Shown here in pieces: positions 33,294 through 45,290 of a stretch of DNA of 64,000 bases. The notes under the pieces were generated by a model. That model was given only the letters and a program-made list of their open reading frames with translations, was not told where the DNA came from and searched no databases. The stretch is from Adiantum capillus-veneris (taxonomy: Eukaryota > Streptophyta > Polypodiopsida > Polypodiales > Pteridaceae). The position numbers and the translations under genes are program-made. The stretch spans positions 103,520,912-103,584,911 of the forward strand of contig CM043963.1 in assembly GCA_014529385.2 (NCBI GenBank), read 5' to 3'. Position 1 is the first letter of the stretch, and each line of letters opens with the position of its first letter.

Positions 33294-33298
33294 CTCCA

Positions 33299-35040
33299 CC
33301 TATATACGTTACAGGGAATGCGATGGGACCAGTTGGACTTGCAAGGCCACAACTTGTCTTAGGACAACAACCTTCACTGCCAGGTGGTAGAATGCTTGTA
33401 GAAATGAGATAAATTTTGATGATGATAGCATCTAATAAACAAGTGATAGTACCAACTACAACATATTATAACAACCAAATCAGGTACTGCCCTTTGAAGC
33501 GACAAAAGATGAGACTCAAAAACAAATGGAGTGGTGAGACCGGCACAACCTACACCTCCTGCATTTTGACCTAAAGAAAGAAGGTATGAGATGGATGAAA
33601 GGACATTGGGGTTCATTGTGAATAGAGGATTAGCTAGATTAGAGCCTGCTTACAAACAAGAGGAATTGCAAGAAGAAGCCCCTCAACTAGAGATAGATTG
33701 TCACAAAAATCCATGACAACCACTTAGTTAAACAATTTTCTCAGAAGGAGATCACACAATTAAATGCCTTTTGTCTTGATTGTGGTGTCATTCACTCGAT
33801 CCTCGACTATCAAAAAACCCAAACCGAGTTATCAAGGTCGCAAAAAATGTCTCAAGAATCATTCAGCTAACCAATAGCTCGAAAAATGAGAACGTTGTAC
33901 CAGTTCAAGTAATTACAAGAGCGCAAGCTCAAAAGGAAGCTGAAGAAGCAAGAGACAAAGAAAATAGAAATTGACGCGAATCTAGTGACGGGTGAACCAA
34001 AGACTGACATAGTTAGTCAAAAAACTAAGAGCAAACAGAATAGCTAGAAAGCTAGAAAGGCTAGGATGAAAGCCTGTAGGGAACGAGAGCAGAAATCTCT
34101 AGCTCAGAAGCTTAGAGAAGATAAGACAACATGAAGAAATGGTTGCACCTTCTCTTACGCAAATGAATCGACCTCTAAAAGAACCATCCACATATGAAAA
34201 ACCAAGAATTTCTAGTTCGGGAGGATCAGTATTGGTCGAGAAGGTAATGAGCCATTGAATGCCTCCTAAAAGCCTATGAAACACGGCTCAAAAACAACCA
34301 AACCCAAGAATAGATGTGGATAACATATCCATACGTGGAATAGGAAAAGAATATGCTTAAAATGTGCAAGAAAACGATTCAAACAGCCCAAGCTTTACTA
34401 GAATGACAAGTTGAGAAACCTAAGGGTGTGATCCCTATCCCACCTACACCAGTATCCAACCAAGCCAAGAACAAAAAAGAGCTAGATTTTCGTCACGAGC
34501 ACGAACAAAAGCTCAAGGACACAGCATTAGAACCAAGTATAGTGCTGAATACCATGGATAACTCTTCCAAGGGATTCCACATAGCTATACCCCCGGGGAG
34601 GTCACCTAATAAAAATGTAACCTATCATGTGAGTTCAACAAAAGGGTATTTAAAGTTCTTAAAACTTACAGAAATATATATACAGAAAGTTATTATTTAC
34701 TCAAATTTTAAAATATATATACATATTTTAAAAGAAAAGGGTACATTATGTTCTTAACAAAATTCACAGATAAGGGGTTTTACAAACATGTCTTGAATGC
34801 ACATGATACGATAGTTTTACACATAATGGACCTCCCGAGGCTATACTTGACAATTTTAAAGATAGATGGTCTTGAAAAATTGTGGAAACAAGTCAGAGAG
34901 GCTAATGAAGCAAGTGAGATAAGAAGATGAGTAGACCAAACCGGTGATGGAAGAGGAGTGTCTCTTCCACCAATAGAGGAATTTGAGGTTGGATCTCAAA
35001 TAAACCTAAGAGTGGAATTGTATTGGGGTGACAAAGGATC
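33299..35040 (+). pseudogene. Gag of gypsy element 3, right part
   Basis: Resumes after the nested element. A frame at 33780-33974 carries VITRAQAQKEAEEARDKENR, a basic/acidic segment of the kind seen between Gag and protease in some plant gypsy elements. 34428-34757 and 34748-34930 hold further short open frames. Heavily decayed: no zinc knuckle is visible. Same strand and order as the gag part at 20.4-21.4 kb and the protease at 35.4 kb. Confidence 0.5.
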
Positions 35041-35860
35041 TGTATAATCTATGGACAGTCAACCCCATTTGCTAGGAACACTACCATCCTATACCAGAGA
35101 GTACAAGGCAAAGTCAGGTGTTATTCCGGTCCCATCACAGAGACTGTCTCCCGACAAGGTCATTGATTCAAAAGGACTGGTAGATATTCTATCTACCCCA
35201 ATCACTTGTATGATAACACTAGCCTAGTTGCTTAGAATATGACCAAACATGTGGGCTACTATGGGAAAATGCTTAGAGAAATTTGGTGTCAAAAAACCAA
35301 TGACTCAAATCGAGGAATGGATCAAAGAGCTTGAAATGCCGTAGCTAACCACTAGGCTAGTGCCACTAAACAAGGTAGGCAAGTACTTTGAGGGAGAAGA
35401 TGGGAACACCACTCTTCCTGTGGAATTCCAAGGTGTGAAAATCATGGAAATCCTTGACAGTGGAGCTGGTGTTTCCATTGCAACAAAAGAGGTCTGGAAA
35501 AAATGGGCAAAACCAACAATGAGGGCTATTAGGATAAAATTGCATCTTGAAGATTGACACATGGAAAGGCCCATAGGACTGCTAGAAAAAGCAATTGTTA
35601 CTTCTTGTGTAATTGAATAGGAGCAAACCTTTGCTATTGTTTACTTTGGCAAAAAGAACAACTATGATATCATTGTAAGAAGACCATTCATGCGACAATT
35701 GAAAATGATCAAAGACTAAGGTTATGACTATATCTATATGAGACATATGGAAACCACAACAAGGATAAACTTGAAGGACCATAGCTACAGGGATGTGACA
35801 AGAACACCTATGGAGGAGTTTGATTCCACTACTATAGCAGGATCAAAACTTCCAGCATGG
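35041..35860 (+). pseudogene. Aspartic protease of gypsy element 3
   Basis: 35360-35557 is open and reads VGKYFEGEDGNTTLPVEF, then ILDSGAGVSIATKEVW with the D-S-G catalytic triad. After a stop the frame continues with RPIGLLEKAIVTSC, RRPFMRQLKMIKD (equivalent of I-L-G-R-P-F) and YDYIYMRHMETTTRINL. The upstream segment (35041-35340) has stops but keeps the spacing. It would process Gag-Pol. No RT follows within the next 2 kb, so the element is either non-autonomous or deleted. Confidence 0.72.
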
Positions 35861-36059
35861 TTGGGTAAGCCTAAAGAAATGTGGATGTGTGGAGCTTCAC
35901 AATGCCTAAGCTTAAAGTGAGTGTGATCCAAGAAAACAAAGACAAATCAGAAGACGAGTTCTATGACTCTATAGAGCACTTGAAGCTTCAAGAAGATGAA
36001 AACAATATAGATCCGGATGACACAACATATTAAAAAACCAGGAACCAATGTCACTACTA

Positions 36060-37030
36060 TCATAATAAAGTGCATCAAAAGTGGATTCCAAAATCCATGA
36101 TTGAAATGCAGCTCCAATAAGCATCCTCATATGCCCATGAAGAAAAGACTCAGCCAAGAAGAACACAACCATGTCAACGAGCTACCAATGTTCTAATCAA
36201 GTGGATACCAAAGTCATCCTAGAAACAACAACCCAAGAGCAAGCAAATAGTGACTTTCCATAACCAGCCAAACCACAAAGGGAAAGTTCTAGAGTGCAAA
36301 CTTGCTGAGGACAACAATGATAGTGATGATTCTTATGACATTCCCTACTAGAAACTTAGATCATCAGCATCACTAGTCGCTTTCGTAACAACCAAAGAAC
36401 GCCAAAAGCAAAGAACAACAAGCTAGAGCCAAAACGTTTGACCAATCAAGATACCAAAGAGCCAGATCGGCCAAAAGCAGGAATGGATCAAGAAGACAAA
36501 GGTCTCGGATAACAAATTTCAAGATCCAATGTTAGCAGAAAAATAGTCGAAGATTGCAAGAACATCTAGGAAAATCACAAAGTCGCAAGCTTCCGCAACT
36601 CAGATTTGGGTTTCAAAGAAGTTGATTCAAGCATAGACAGGGTAGGAGTTTTTTTGGATTCCAAAACAAATAAAGCATCAACTCCCAAAGACTGAATCCA
36701 ATCCTCAACCAAGCGTTACAAAGACTGAAGTAAAGACCGCTACTAACTCATACAAAGACAAGGTGGATCCCAAAGAAGTCTCTTCAAACACAAACAAAGT
36801 AAGGACATGTTTGGGTTACCAAACAAGAATCATCAATGAAACAACCAGTCATCACAAATACGTGGGTCCCAAAGGAAACCAATAACACTCATGTTACTGC
36901 ACCGCCACTCAAATTCTTTCAATTCCTACTACAATTATAGTACAGTTAGAAGAGAATGCACTATGAGGAACAATGCCAAATACGACAGCCAACCACAAGG
37001 ATAAACAGGATTCCAAAGAAACATCAAACA
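36060..37030 (+). repeat. Degenerate W-x-P-K coding repeats
   Basis: About nine spots encode variants of WIPK/WVPK (near 36075, 36199, 36609, 36655, 36768, 36806, 36861 and 37009) in Gln/Asn/Lys-rich sequence broken by many stops. They follow the protease of element 3 on the same strand and probably belong to its downstream ORF. I know of no assigned function. Confidence 0.45.
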
Positions 37031-38300
37031 AATAAGTAAGCTCTCAAAATGCTCTACAACGTCTCATCATGAAAATGGCACATGAGCTTCAAATAAAATC
37101 ACATTAATTAGACTAGGAAGCCTTGACAGCAAATGTCAATAAAAAAAATTCTTATACGCACATGTTTCACATCATAAAATTTTCCATGCATTGACCGTGT
37201 ATGCATAATAGGGCTGCATTATAAGGCCTACATAGGCACAATTTTTGATTGCCCAAGTACAACACATACCCTTGGCAATACCCTGTTGTCAAGGAAGACT
37301 GAATAGGAGGGGGGGAGGCATTATAAATGAAGACCTAAGGACCTAATATATGAATATTAGAGGGAAATGTTTTGTGAGTTGTATTGAATTTTTGCGTATG
37401 ATTGTGACATTGCTTGAAAGAATTCAGAGTATATGCCATCATAATAGCGTTACAAGAGGAGTATGGGGACAAAAGCCATATATGAGGCCTTAGGGACATT
37501 GTACAATGTACACAGTGTTTAGAATTTTATTAGAATGATTTTTCTTTTTGAGTTGAGTTGATTTTTTATTTTGTTTTTTTGTTTTTGAGATTTTAAAAAA
37601 AAGGCAAGAAAAATCCATAATCCAGATGAAGAAAATAATGGAGAGATGTCGATCAATACAAAGAGAAGCAGGTACAGGATAATGAAGAAACTTCATGAGG
37701 TATGCCTCAAAAGTCAAGAACAAAAGGGAAAAAATGACTAATCAATCATCTATCGTGATAGATGTATGCAAGAGCAAACAAGGGTCAAGCCAAATTATGA
37801 TCATCATCATTAGTTCTACATGTGATCTAGAAGTGCCAGAGTCATCAGTCATTCCCGAGACTGAAATCCAAAAAGTTAGCTTGGAAAGCAAAATACAAGT
37901 CAAAACCTCAAGCCAAAATTTGTCAAGAGTCTGTGCATAGAGAGTACAAGCCTAAGGGTTTTTTTATAAAAAAAAGGGTAACTCCTAGCCAAAGATGCAA
38001 GTTTTTCAAAGTTGAAGCAATGATAGCCATATAGATACCCTATACATCATGTATATGAATATAGCTCATCGATGGTCATCTATTGCAAATGATGTCAGAT
38101 AAAGCTCTTTTGAAGCAAGTTACTAACTTGGGGAATTAACTGGGGTTTGTGAGGCTTTAATTAAGTCATGTATCAAGTAGAAGTAGTATACCAATTTACA
38201 CACATCTCACAAAAGCTAACAGTGGCATATGCAACTTTGATCACCTTGCAAGGTTACATATCTTGTCCTTCATGAGGTGAATCAAATGCTAGACATGGGT
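37031..38300. other. No gene seen; purine tract at 37302
   Basis: AT-rich with short chance frames only. GAATAGGAGGGGGGGAGGCA at 37301-37320 could be a polypurine tract for element 3, but no sequence matching its 5' LTR follows, so the end of that element is unknown. Confidence 0.3.
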
Positions 38301-38309
38301 TTTGAACCT

Positions 38310-38643
38310 TAAGTCAGGAAACATTATTCTCAGATTCGACCTGATAGACAGACTTTTCATTGGAGTGCAACTTGGAACTTTGAACATCCAATATATCTAC
38401 TTGAAAATTATTGACTGAGGACTTTAATGTTTCAAATGATCTAGTGAGAAAATCTCTCAAAGATGTTGAATCTTCAACGTCTGATCCAAGAAGCTGTTTC
38501 CAAATCTCCACTATACATTCACAAAGCTTCTGTATGGTTGTATCGTCCAATGGTACTAATGATACCTGAGATACAAATTTATCTTGACTTTCCATTTTTT
38601 CTTTGGGATCTAAAAAAAAAAGAATCAATGTGATAAGAGACAC
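38310..38643 (-). CDS. Unrecognised minus-strand ORF, possible downstream exon
   Basis: About 100 open codons (QKLCECIVEIWKQLLGSDVE, then a Ser/Asp-rich tail). A TTTTTTTTTTAG acceptor lies just upstream on the minus strand (about 38611-38622), so it may be a downstream exon of the Rep-like gene at 38.8-40.1 kb. No domain recognised. Hypothetical. Confidence 0.3.
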
Positions 38644-38791
38644 TCATCACAATCATATTCAAAGACTTGATATTTAAAGTTCTCTTAAGATCTAAACATG
38701 AACAATTTTTTGCTTTGGTATGGAAGCAAATACAATTTGATGAGTCATAAGAGACAAACTTTAAAATAAAAAATACCGACATGATAATGAT

Positions 38792-40069
38792 TTATAACGC
38801 AACAATATTTATGTCTTTCTTAGTAATTATTGGAATGTAATCATCTCCAATTTGTGATGTTTCATCGCTATCACTGTCAGATATCATGATAACATTAGCG
38901 TGAATGCTTTCATCACTTAATGTTACAGTGGTCCTTTTTTTTTTGGTTGGTGTTATCTTTCTTGAATTCTTTCAAAACATCATCAACAATAACAGTTTTT
39001 GGATCTTGCTTTCTCTTTGTCTCTACAACTGGTTCACTACATGCAAAAAAAAACTATAAGTAAACTTAGAATATATACATAATTAAAACCATATACAAAA
39101 TAAATTAACTCACCTTTTTACTTTGGATTCTTGCCATCTCCTTCTAAACCAATCATTACGAGGTTCAACAATTATAAATTGTTCGTCTATGACAAAAATA
39201 ACCATGATATCTTTGCAGGCGACATCCATAGGAAAAATCATGCATCTCCATAATACCTCGATTTTATTCGTTGGCATCCCTCGTCCTTGAAATGGTGTTA
39301 TCCACGATTACGATGGATAATACTTACCACTCTTTATCATTTTATGAACAATGGCCAAGAAATCATTGCCGATTGGATGTTGCAAATTGAATTTCCAATA
39401 CATTAAGGCTCGGTCAAATATATTTGCATGGGTTAGGCAAGCCCTATTTTTTAAATCATCACTATATTGTATGTGTTACATTAATAAGGTTGGTCAAATA
39501 TATTTGCATGAGTTAGGCAAACCCTATTTTTTAAATCACCACTATATTGTACGTAAAGTTCCACTCCTTTATTAATATCCTTTGCATTGGTATTGTGAAA
39601 GATGCTTTGAAAATGAGTCTTGTCAATATCCTTCATACAATAGCCAATCATACCCTGAAATGTATGAATATTCTTTTGCTGCAATGCTCTACATAATACA
39701 TTGAAACCGATTGGATTTCCAACTTCCCATCCCATATATTTTTTTATTTTATGATTTACTACAATTAGTGATGTAGCTACAATGCATATTATCATCTGAA
39801 AATGTAAGTGGAAAGACAGTTCCCCCTCTCTCCAAAGAGCACATTCCAGCTAGAGTTTCTTTCTTCAGTAATTCTTCTAGCTTTGGAAACAATCCTATAT
39901 CTACGTCAGTACCTTCAATTGATATGGTACAACTCAACTCAAACAATTTAGTTTCTTTTTTTGCCTCTCTACTTAATTTTTCTTCTTCTGTTCATTTCGG
40001 TCTCCCTCTTTGTTTCCTTTAATTTGGACTATTATCTTTTGCTTCACGAGCTATCTTCTTTAAGTTTGC
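38792..40069 (-). pseudogene. Replitron-like HUH (Rep) endonuclease remnant, two exons
   Basis: ATG at 40069 (MANLKKIAREAKDN), two early stops, then FELSCTISIEGTDVD and CSLERGG. After a stop, 39795-39481 gives KKYMGWEVGNPIG, HTFQGMIGYCMKDIDKTHFQ and LKNRVCLTHANIFD. Past a tandem duplication, 39370-39114 gives MIKSGKYYPS, TPFQGRGMPTNK and FRRRWQESKVK. A GTGAGT donor at 39113 and a GCATGTAG acceptor at 39037 define a 77-bp intron. Exon 2 carries a basic then SDSDSD-type acidic tail. Motif order agrees with what I remember of Replitron-type HUH proteins of algae and non-seed plants. The His motif that should follow SLERGG is degraded. Inactive. Family assignment is by recall only. Confidence 0.5.
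39412..39565. repeat. 78-bp tandem duplication in the Rep-like remnant
   Basis: GGTCAAATATATTTGCATG begins at 39412 and again at 39490, followed by GGCAA(G/A)CCCTATTTTTTAAATCA in both. The duplication interrupts the coding sequence at the VCLTHANIFD segment. Confidence 0.88.
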
Positions 40070-40335
40070 CATCCCTATTTTTCAAATTAAAAAAACATAA
40101 TTTTTTATACATAAATTTATGAAAATAATTTTTTTACTCCTTAGGCTATAAGTCTTTCAAATTGATTCGAAAGCAATGTTCAAAAAAAATGTCTCATGAC
40201 TCTCATCTTAATACCATGCCGTTTTTAAAAGTTTCCTCTTGGCAAGTTCAAGGAAAGAAATTTTGTATGTTTGGAAATATGATTTTTCCCAAACACTGGG
40301 AATCGCAAGACATGTGACATTCAAAAAGATCATGT

Positions 40336-40483
40336 TATAATATGCACCTTATTTTGAATATAAAGATACATTCTTAGTTCTCTCATTCGAGGTCTATACT
40401 TTGAAGTCTTATATTTCGGTTGGTTTATTCCTTCATCTAGTCTGATTTCAAGTCAAATGATATATATAAGGTGCATATTATAA
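40336..40483. repeat. Inverted repeat upstream of the Rep-like gene
   Basis: TATAATATGCACCTTAT (40336-40352) and its reverse complement ATAAGGTGCATATTATA (40467-40483) could form a 17-bp stem with a ~114-nt loop. It lies about 270 bp upstream of the Rep-like start codon. Possible element terminus or chance AT-rich hairpin. Confidence 0.5.
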
Positions 40484-40709
40484 TAATCACCTTCACATAT
40501 ATAGTATGTAGTATGTAGCCATGATTGGAGAAAATTGAATCTTGGGAGACTTAATTAAAATAAATGCATGCGTGGCTACATATTTCAACTTTCAGGAACC
40601 GCCGTGGTCTTTGCCATTACTGGGAGTTGCGCAAGCGGGGCTAGCACACAAAGACAACTGGAGGGAAAACTGGTGTGTTCAAGAAGCGCTAAGTGAAGGC
40701 TTTGCAAAG

Positions 40710-40712
<3 letters not shown>

Positions 40713-40791
<79 letters not shown>

Positions 40792-40806
40792 GAGAGAGAG
40801 AGAGAC
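40713..40806. repeat. (TG)n-(GA)n microsatellite
   Basis: About 26 TG units followed by about 20 GA units, the second part interrupted by ACAC. The long translated frames here are artefacts of the repeat. Confidence 0.97.
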
Positions 40807-41040
40807 GCAAGCAGTCCTTGCAGTAGACGTCGATGCAGTCACAAAGGAATGGATACAAGAGAGAGAGCAGCAATATTCCCTTTTAGCACAATAAAATATT
40901 TTAACCTTCTAAATTCTCTACACGAAACCTCAATCGACCTAAACTAGTACAAGGATTTTTTCTTTTTCCGAAATTGGGGAGACTTACTCATTGAATGGAT
41001 TACTTAATTCTTGAAAGCAATTCTGAACTTTTGGTTCTTC

Positions 41041-41640
41041 ACCTACTTGATTTCCTTCATTAAAAAAATTTGAAGTGCTTTTCCCCTCTGGTCTTAATTT
41101 GAACTAGTCTGCCACTCTCTTTGATGTTGGATGTTCTAATGGCCATCTGTCCAATTGGATTGTCCTCTCCCTATGGTTCATCTCAATGAATTGGTCTGGG
41201 TATGGTTTCTTTTGTATTTTGAAGCGATCCTTATCCATGAGCAGAACAATAAGGTCAGTTTCTGTCAAAGGAAATTTATTCATAGGAGCAAGCATCCTTT
41301 CAATTTTCTTTGTACCATACTTCTTACATAATTCCTCAGGCCTTAGAGCCTTTTTCTAGATTCTGGTATTACCCATTTTGATTTGAATTTCTCTATTAGA
41401 GCCATGAATATCAAATTCTAGTTTGCATAATCATAGATAGCACCAATAGTTTTGAGCCAAGTTCTTTCTAACAGTATCCCATAGGTTCCATGCACATATA
41501 AAACTTCTCTTTTCCTACCTTGATTTGCATATTCTAAGGTAGAGGCTGGGGATCAACAAAGATGAGTCCATTAGCTTGTACTGCTCCGTGGTCAGCCATT
41601 CTGACTTTGAATGGGGTTGGTTTCATCTCTGTTGATCCTC
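41041..41640 (-). pseudogene. Gypsy protease fragment, heavily decayed
   Basis: Minus-strand translation near 41500-41400 reads YVHGTYGILLERTWLKTIGA, then IYDYAKLEFDI, a decayed form of the gypsy protease tail (I-L-G-R-P-W-L-R-x-x-G-A-I-x-D). 41295-41104 continues as a 63-codon frame. A related intact version is at 61136-62086 on the same strand. Confidence 0.45.
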
Positions 41641-41843
41641 AGCTTCTACCTTAGATGCTCCTCAAGGGTGTTCAGTCTGGCTTCCTCATCCAAGATTAAT
41701 CTAGACAATGGTTTCCATAGGAAAGAGATTGACACTGAAAAAGAGAACTAAACCTCAAATTGTATTATTTAGAAAGTGTTAACAACTGAAGCCAGTGATG
41801 AATGACTTCTTGCTTAATGTAACTAAAAAGTACAATAGCTAGT

Positions 41844-42100
41844 GGCTCAAGATACCAAATTGCTAGGCTTGGGGTTAGAGACTCGGGAGTTAGATCTAGG
41901 ATACGTGACATAATCCATCCCAAAATGAAGTAATGGGCCCTCTTTATAGTCTTCCCGTTTGGAGTATGATTGGTTGTGCACTATATTAGCTATCATGGTA
42001 ATTGTCACTTTTACATTCCTTCTAGAAGCCTCTTGTCAGCCCTCCACCAGCTTCCTCCTAAGGGCCGTTCCCACTTTCTACACTAATGCATTTTAGAAAA
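41844..42100 (-). repeat. LTR and PBS candidate, minus strand
   Basis: On the minus strand TGGTATCTTGAGCC (41857-41844) resembles a Met-type PBS, and a 3-bp spacer separates it from an LTR-like end CCTAGCA at 41861. It would be the start of the element to which the protease scrap at 41.0-41.6 kb belongs, with gag deleted. The far LTR end was not found. Confidence 0.3.
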
Positions 42101-43546
42101 TTTTAACAAATTTGAGTCAAGTTCAAATCTTGATACCCATAACATCCTTTTTCAAAAAGCCACTACTTTATTACTTATGAGCCAATTACTATAGCTAGCT
42201 TCACTTGCCTTTTAGTTTCTTAGAAATGAGATAATTTCTCTCTCATCTTAGCTATAATTTCACGTTTATAGCACAAATAGTTTTCTACCCAAAAATGCTT
42301 TCACCCAATTAGATCTACCTCATTTTTCCATTGCAAACATTTTTCTATGGCTACCATACAACCCTTCAATCCTCTCTCATTGGGTGTGCCAATCATCCCT
42401 AGATCCACCTCGATCTAGATCTCATTCATGCATCAAATTAGCCCCAGAGGTGTTTCACCTTAAAGAGTTATCATGGCTACATCATCCATAGAGTCATGTA
42501 GAGTCTTGCATTCCTAGGGGGTCGACCATATAGTCATATTATTATACCACATGATTTCAACATGAGGGTTTCCTATTTTTCAAAATTTAAGCAATTTAAT
42601 AGAGATACATTAACACTAGCCTTGGAGAGATAAAGCCATTTTTGTGGCTTTTAAATACTTTTGTAAAAAAATCACCAATAATTTTTATCCTTTCAAGAAA
42701 ACCTACACAACACATAGCACGAATTGTCAAAATATTTTTAGCCAAGCTTAAAAGTCATTAAAAAATATCTACATAGGTGTGTGATAGAACTATCAAGATT
42801 TTATAATTTTGAAATAAATACTAATGACATTTAAGACACTTCTAAACTAAGCAAAAAAAAAAGCAATTTTATGCAAAAACTATTAATTTTGGAAACTTGA
42901 CATTTTTATTTTTTAACTTTTTGAGTCCAATAATTATTTCAAAGCATTGCTTGAATTTAAAAATCATACTCACGAAGCTTTGTGAAGTTTTGGTGTCATA
43001 TGTGAAAGTTATACTCTCGAGGGGTGCTAACTAAAAAACTGCTTTTGAACATGTTTGACTAAATTAAAAAACCCCTTATTTTAGGATTTTTTTCTAAAAT
43101 CGAATATAAAAACCCCTTATTTTAATGTGTCTCTTTTAAATTGCCTAATTTTTTTAGCATTTTAAAACCCCTTCTATTGAACTCACGTGGTACATTACCA
43201 TGATTACATAGTGCACCCCCCTAGGTTATGCTCGAATTACTAAAATCTAGCATGAGCCACTTTAATGGCCCATATATAAGACTAGTGTCAAAAAGAGGAT
43301 TTTTAAAATTCATTTTGGAAAAAAACATGTTCACTCATAAAGAAAGAGGCATCAATTTATGCATGTCAACATCTTAACATAGGGGTTTTAAGTACCATGT
43401 GAATGCACGTTATATAGGGGGGTTGAAATAGTGTACCCCGAGATCTTGCACTATATGTATTCTATTTATGGTATTTAAAATAAATATCACATTTCTCATG
43501 GTGTGGGAGGCCCTTTAGAGGGTTGGTTGGGGCCCCATTGGTGCAT

Positions 43547-43550
<4 letters not shown>
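42101..43550. other. No feature seen
   Basis: AT-rich, no ORF above chance, no terminal repeats or conserved motif that I could identify on either strand. Confidence 0.4.

Positions 43551-43613
<63 letters not shown>
43551..43613. repeat. (CT)n-(CA)n microsatellite
   Basis: 22 CT units (43551-43594) followed by about 9 CA units. Confidence 0.97.
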
Positions 43614-43615
<2 letters not shown>

Positions 43616-43659
43616 CTCTCAAAAGAAACTCTCAATTTAATGCAAATTTACATTCACTA

Positions 43660-43767
43660 AAATGCAAGAAAAAATCTTAGTGTTGTGATAGTGTGATTTC
43701 TCAATTTGGTTAAAAATGCAAGAAAACATCTTAGTGTTGTGATAGTGTGATTTCTCAATTTGGTTGC
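43660..43767. repeat. 54-bp tandem duplication
   Basis: AAATGCAAGAAAA begins at 43660 and 43714. The two 54-bp units differ at two or three positions. Non-coding. Confidence 0.9.
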
Positions 43768-44443
43768 ACCTAACAATAAGAGATCTCCCCCTCTGGATCA
43801 CAAAGTTGCAGGCTTTATCTTTATTATGGTAAGGCATGTTGACATGGGTCCAATTAGAAAAATCAATTCAATCCAAAAATATGGCACATCAAGAATCTAC
43901 CAAAGGGTCCCCCTCAATGAAGAAAGGTTGGGAAAATGCAAGAAAAAATAATAGGCCTCTTTCGTGTCAACCAAGTCCAATATGATACCAGGTCAAACTA
44001 TGGCATGAAAATCTGATAGGAATCCAATCGACTTGTGTCAACCAAAAACTATGATAAAGAGACACATAAAACCTTGGCGTGGTCAATATACGTAAAGCCC
44101 CCATATTACGTGCATCTAAAGCATAATTATAAAATCCCTAATCTAAATATTTTTCATGAATAACCTTTTCCTATTCAATATGTGTAAAATCCCTTTTTTT
44201 TAATAGCAAAACTCACAATTGTGAGTGAATTATATTAATCAATCCAAATAATTGCAAGGTCTTGTCATGCTCATGTTGAGCCATGACATCATCCAGGGAC
44301 CATAATTACATCCGCTATCAGAGCAGCCATCCAAACCAACTCGCCCCCTTATCCTTGATACATAGGGTCCATTATCATGTTCTTCTGAGACCTTTTATTT
44401 ACCGATAGCCGAGATTTTTCCCCGTCCTAAGCATGCCCTCTGC

Positions 44444-44764
44444 TCACAACAAGGCACAAGTAGTCCTAGACCAATCCTTCGAGTGTTGCTTGCGCTCGAG
44501 CATCCATATTAGCACTTTGCTTTCTTGTATAGTTTCTGCAAAGCTTGCCACCTCAAGACCTCCTTCAAACACACGATGGTTCCCTGTCCGCCTTACATTA
44601 TGTAAGAAGAAGTACTTGACGATTTGAGTGCTGATGAGGATGGTTGGACCACCTGAATTCTTTCCTCCAAGGAATAGATCAGTCTTGTAAAACCCAATTT
44701 TCCATGTTCTTTGGACCCACTTGCATGTTTTCCTTGGGAGGCCTTTGATAGTTGGGCAATCCAT
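44444..44764 (-). pseudogene. Possible LINE zf-RVT-type fragment
   Basis: A 106-codon minus-strand frame with RTGNHRVFEGG (compare the W-K-x-R-N-x-R-x-F-x-G pattern at the C-terminus of plant LINE reverse transcriptase proteins) preceded by CPTIKGLPRKTCKWVQRTWK. No RT core is nearby. Tentative. It could be chance. Confidence 0.3.
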
Positions 44765-44887
44765 GAAGAGGTATGTATAAAATCCCTTTAGTGGGTACCC
44801 TTTTGGTATGTGTAAAGTATGTAAAATGGATGGTTAGAGAATCCCTTCTATTGAAATCACATGATATATCTACATATTTATGAGTGA

Positions 44888-44923
44888 GCCCCCCCCCCCC
44901 CCCCCCCCAAAAAAAAAAAAAGG
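44888..44923. repeat. Poly-C/poly-A homopolymer run
   Basis: About 20 C followed by about 13 A. Its length should be treated with caution, since such runs are prone to assembly error. Confidence 0.9.
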
Positions 44924-45160
44924 ATAAACCAAGTGGAAAACAGTGATAAAAATATGCTCAAATTTTGGAAGACTTCCAAGATTATTTTGGCATAAATCTC
45001 AAATCAAGTCAACCATCAAACATGGACTATTACATATATAAAATTTTGGGCATAATCTGATTCAAATCTAAGTCATAACATTGTCAAGCCAGCTTGGCTA
45101 TTGTGCAACTAGTCCCATCTACATGTGTTCTTTTGAAAGGTTGTGATAGGGGAGCTCCCA

Positions 45161-45290
45161 TGACCAAATCAACCTCACATTGGGTAGCCAACCCCTCAGC
45201 GTTGGGCTTCCAAGGACCTTATGACCAAAACAACCTCATATTGGGTAACCAAGCCCCCAACACTTGGCTTCAAATAACCTTATGACCACC
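45161..45290. repeat. 61-bp tandem repeat, two copies plus a start
   Basis: TGACCAAA begins at 45161 and 45222, and a third TGACC start stands at 45283. Units share CAACCTCA(C/T)ATTGGGTA and TTGGCTTC. Non-coding. Confidence 0.8.

Noticed and set aside
37301-37400. 3' LTR of element 3 after the purine tract
   Set aside because: Nothing here matches the LTR-like sequence at 17370-17673, so no LTR is called.
40542-40894. Cys-Val and Arg-Glu repeat frames on both strands
   Set aside because: Products of the (TG)n-(GA)n microsatellite, with no conserved flanking protein.
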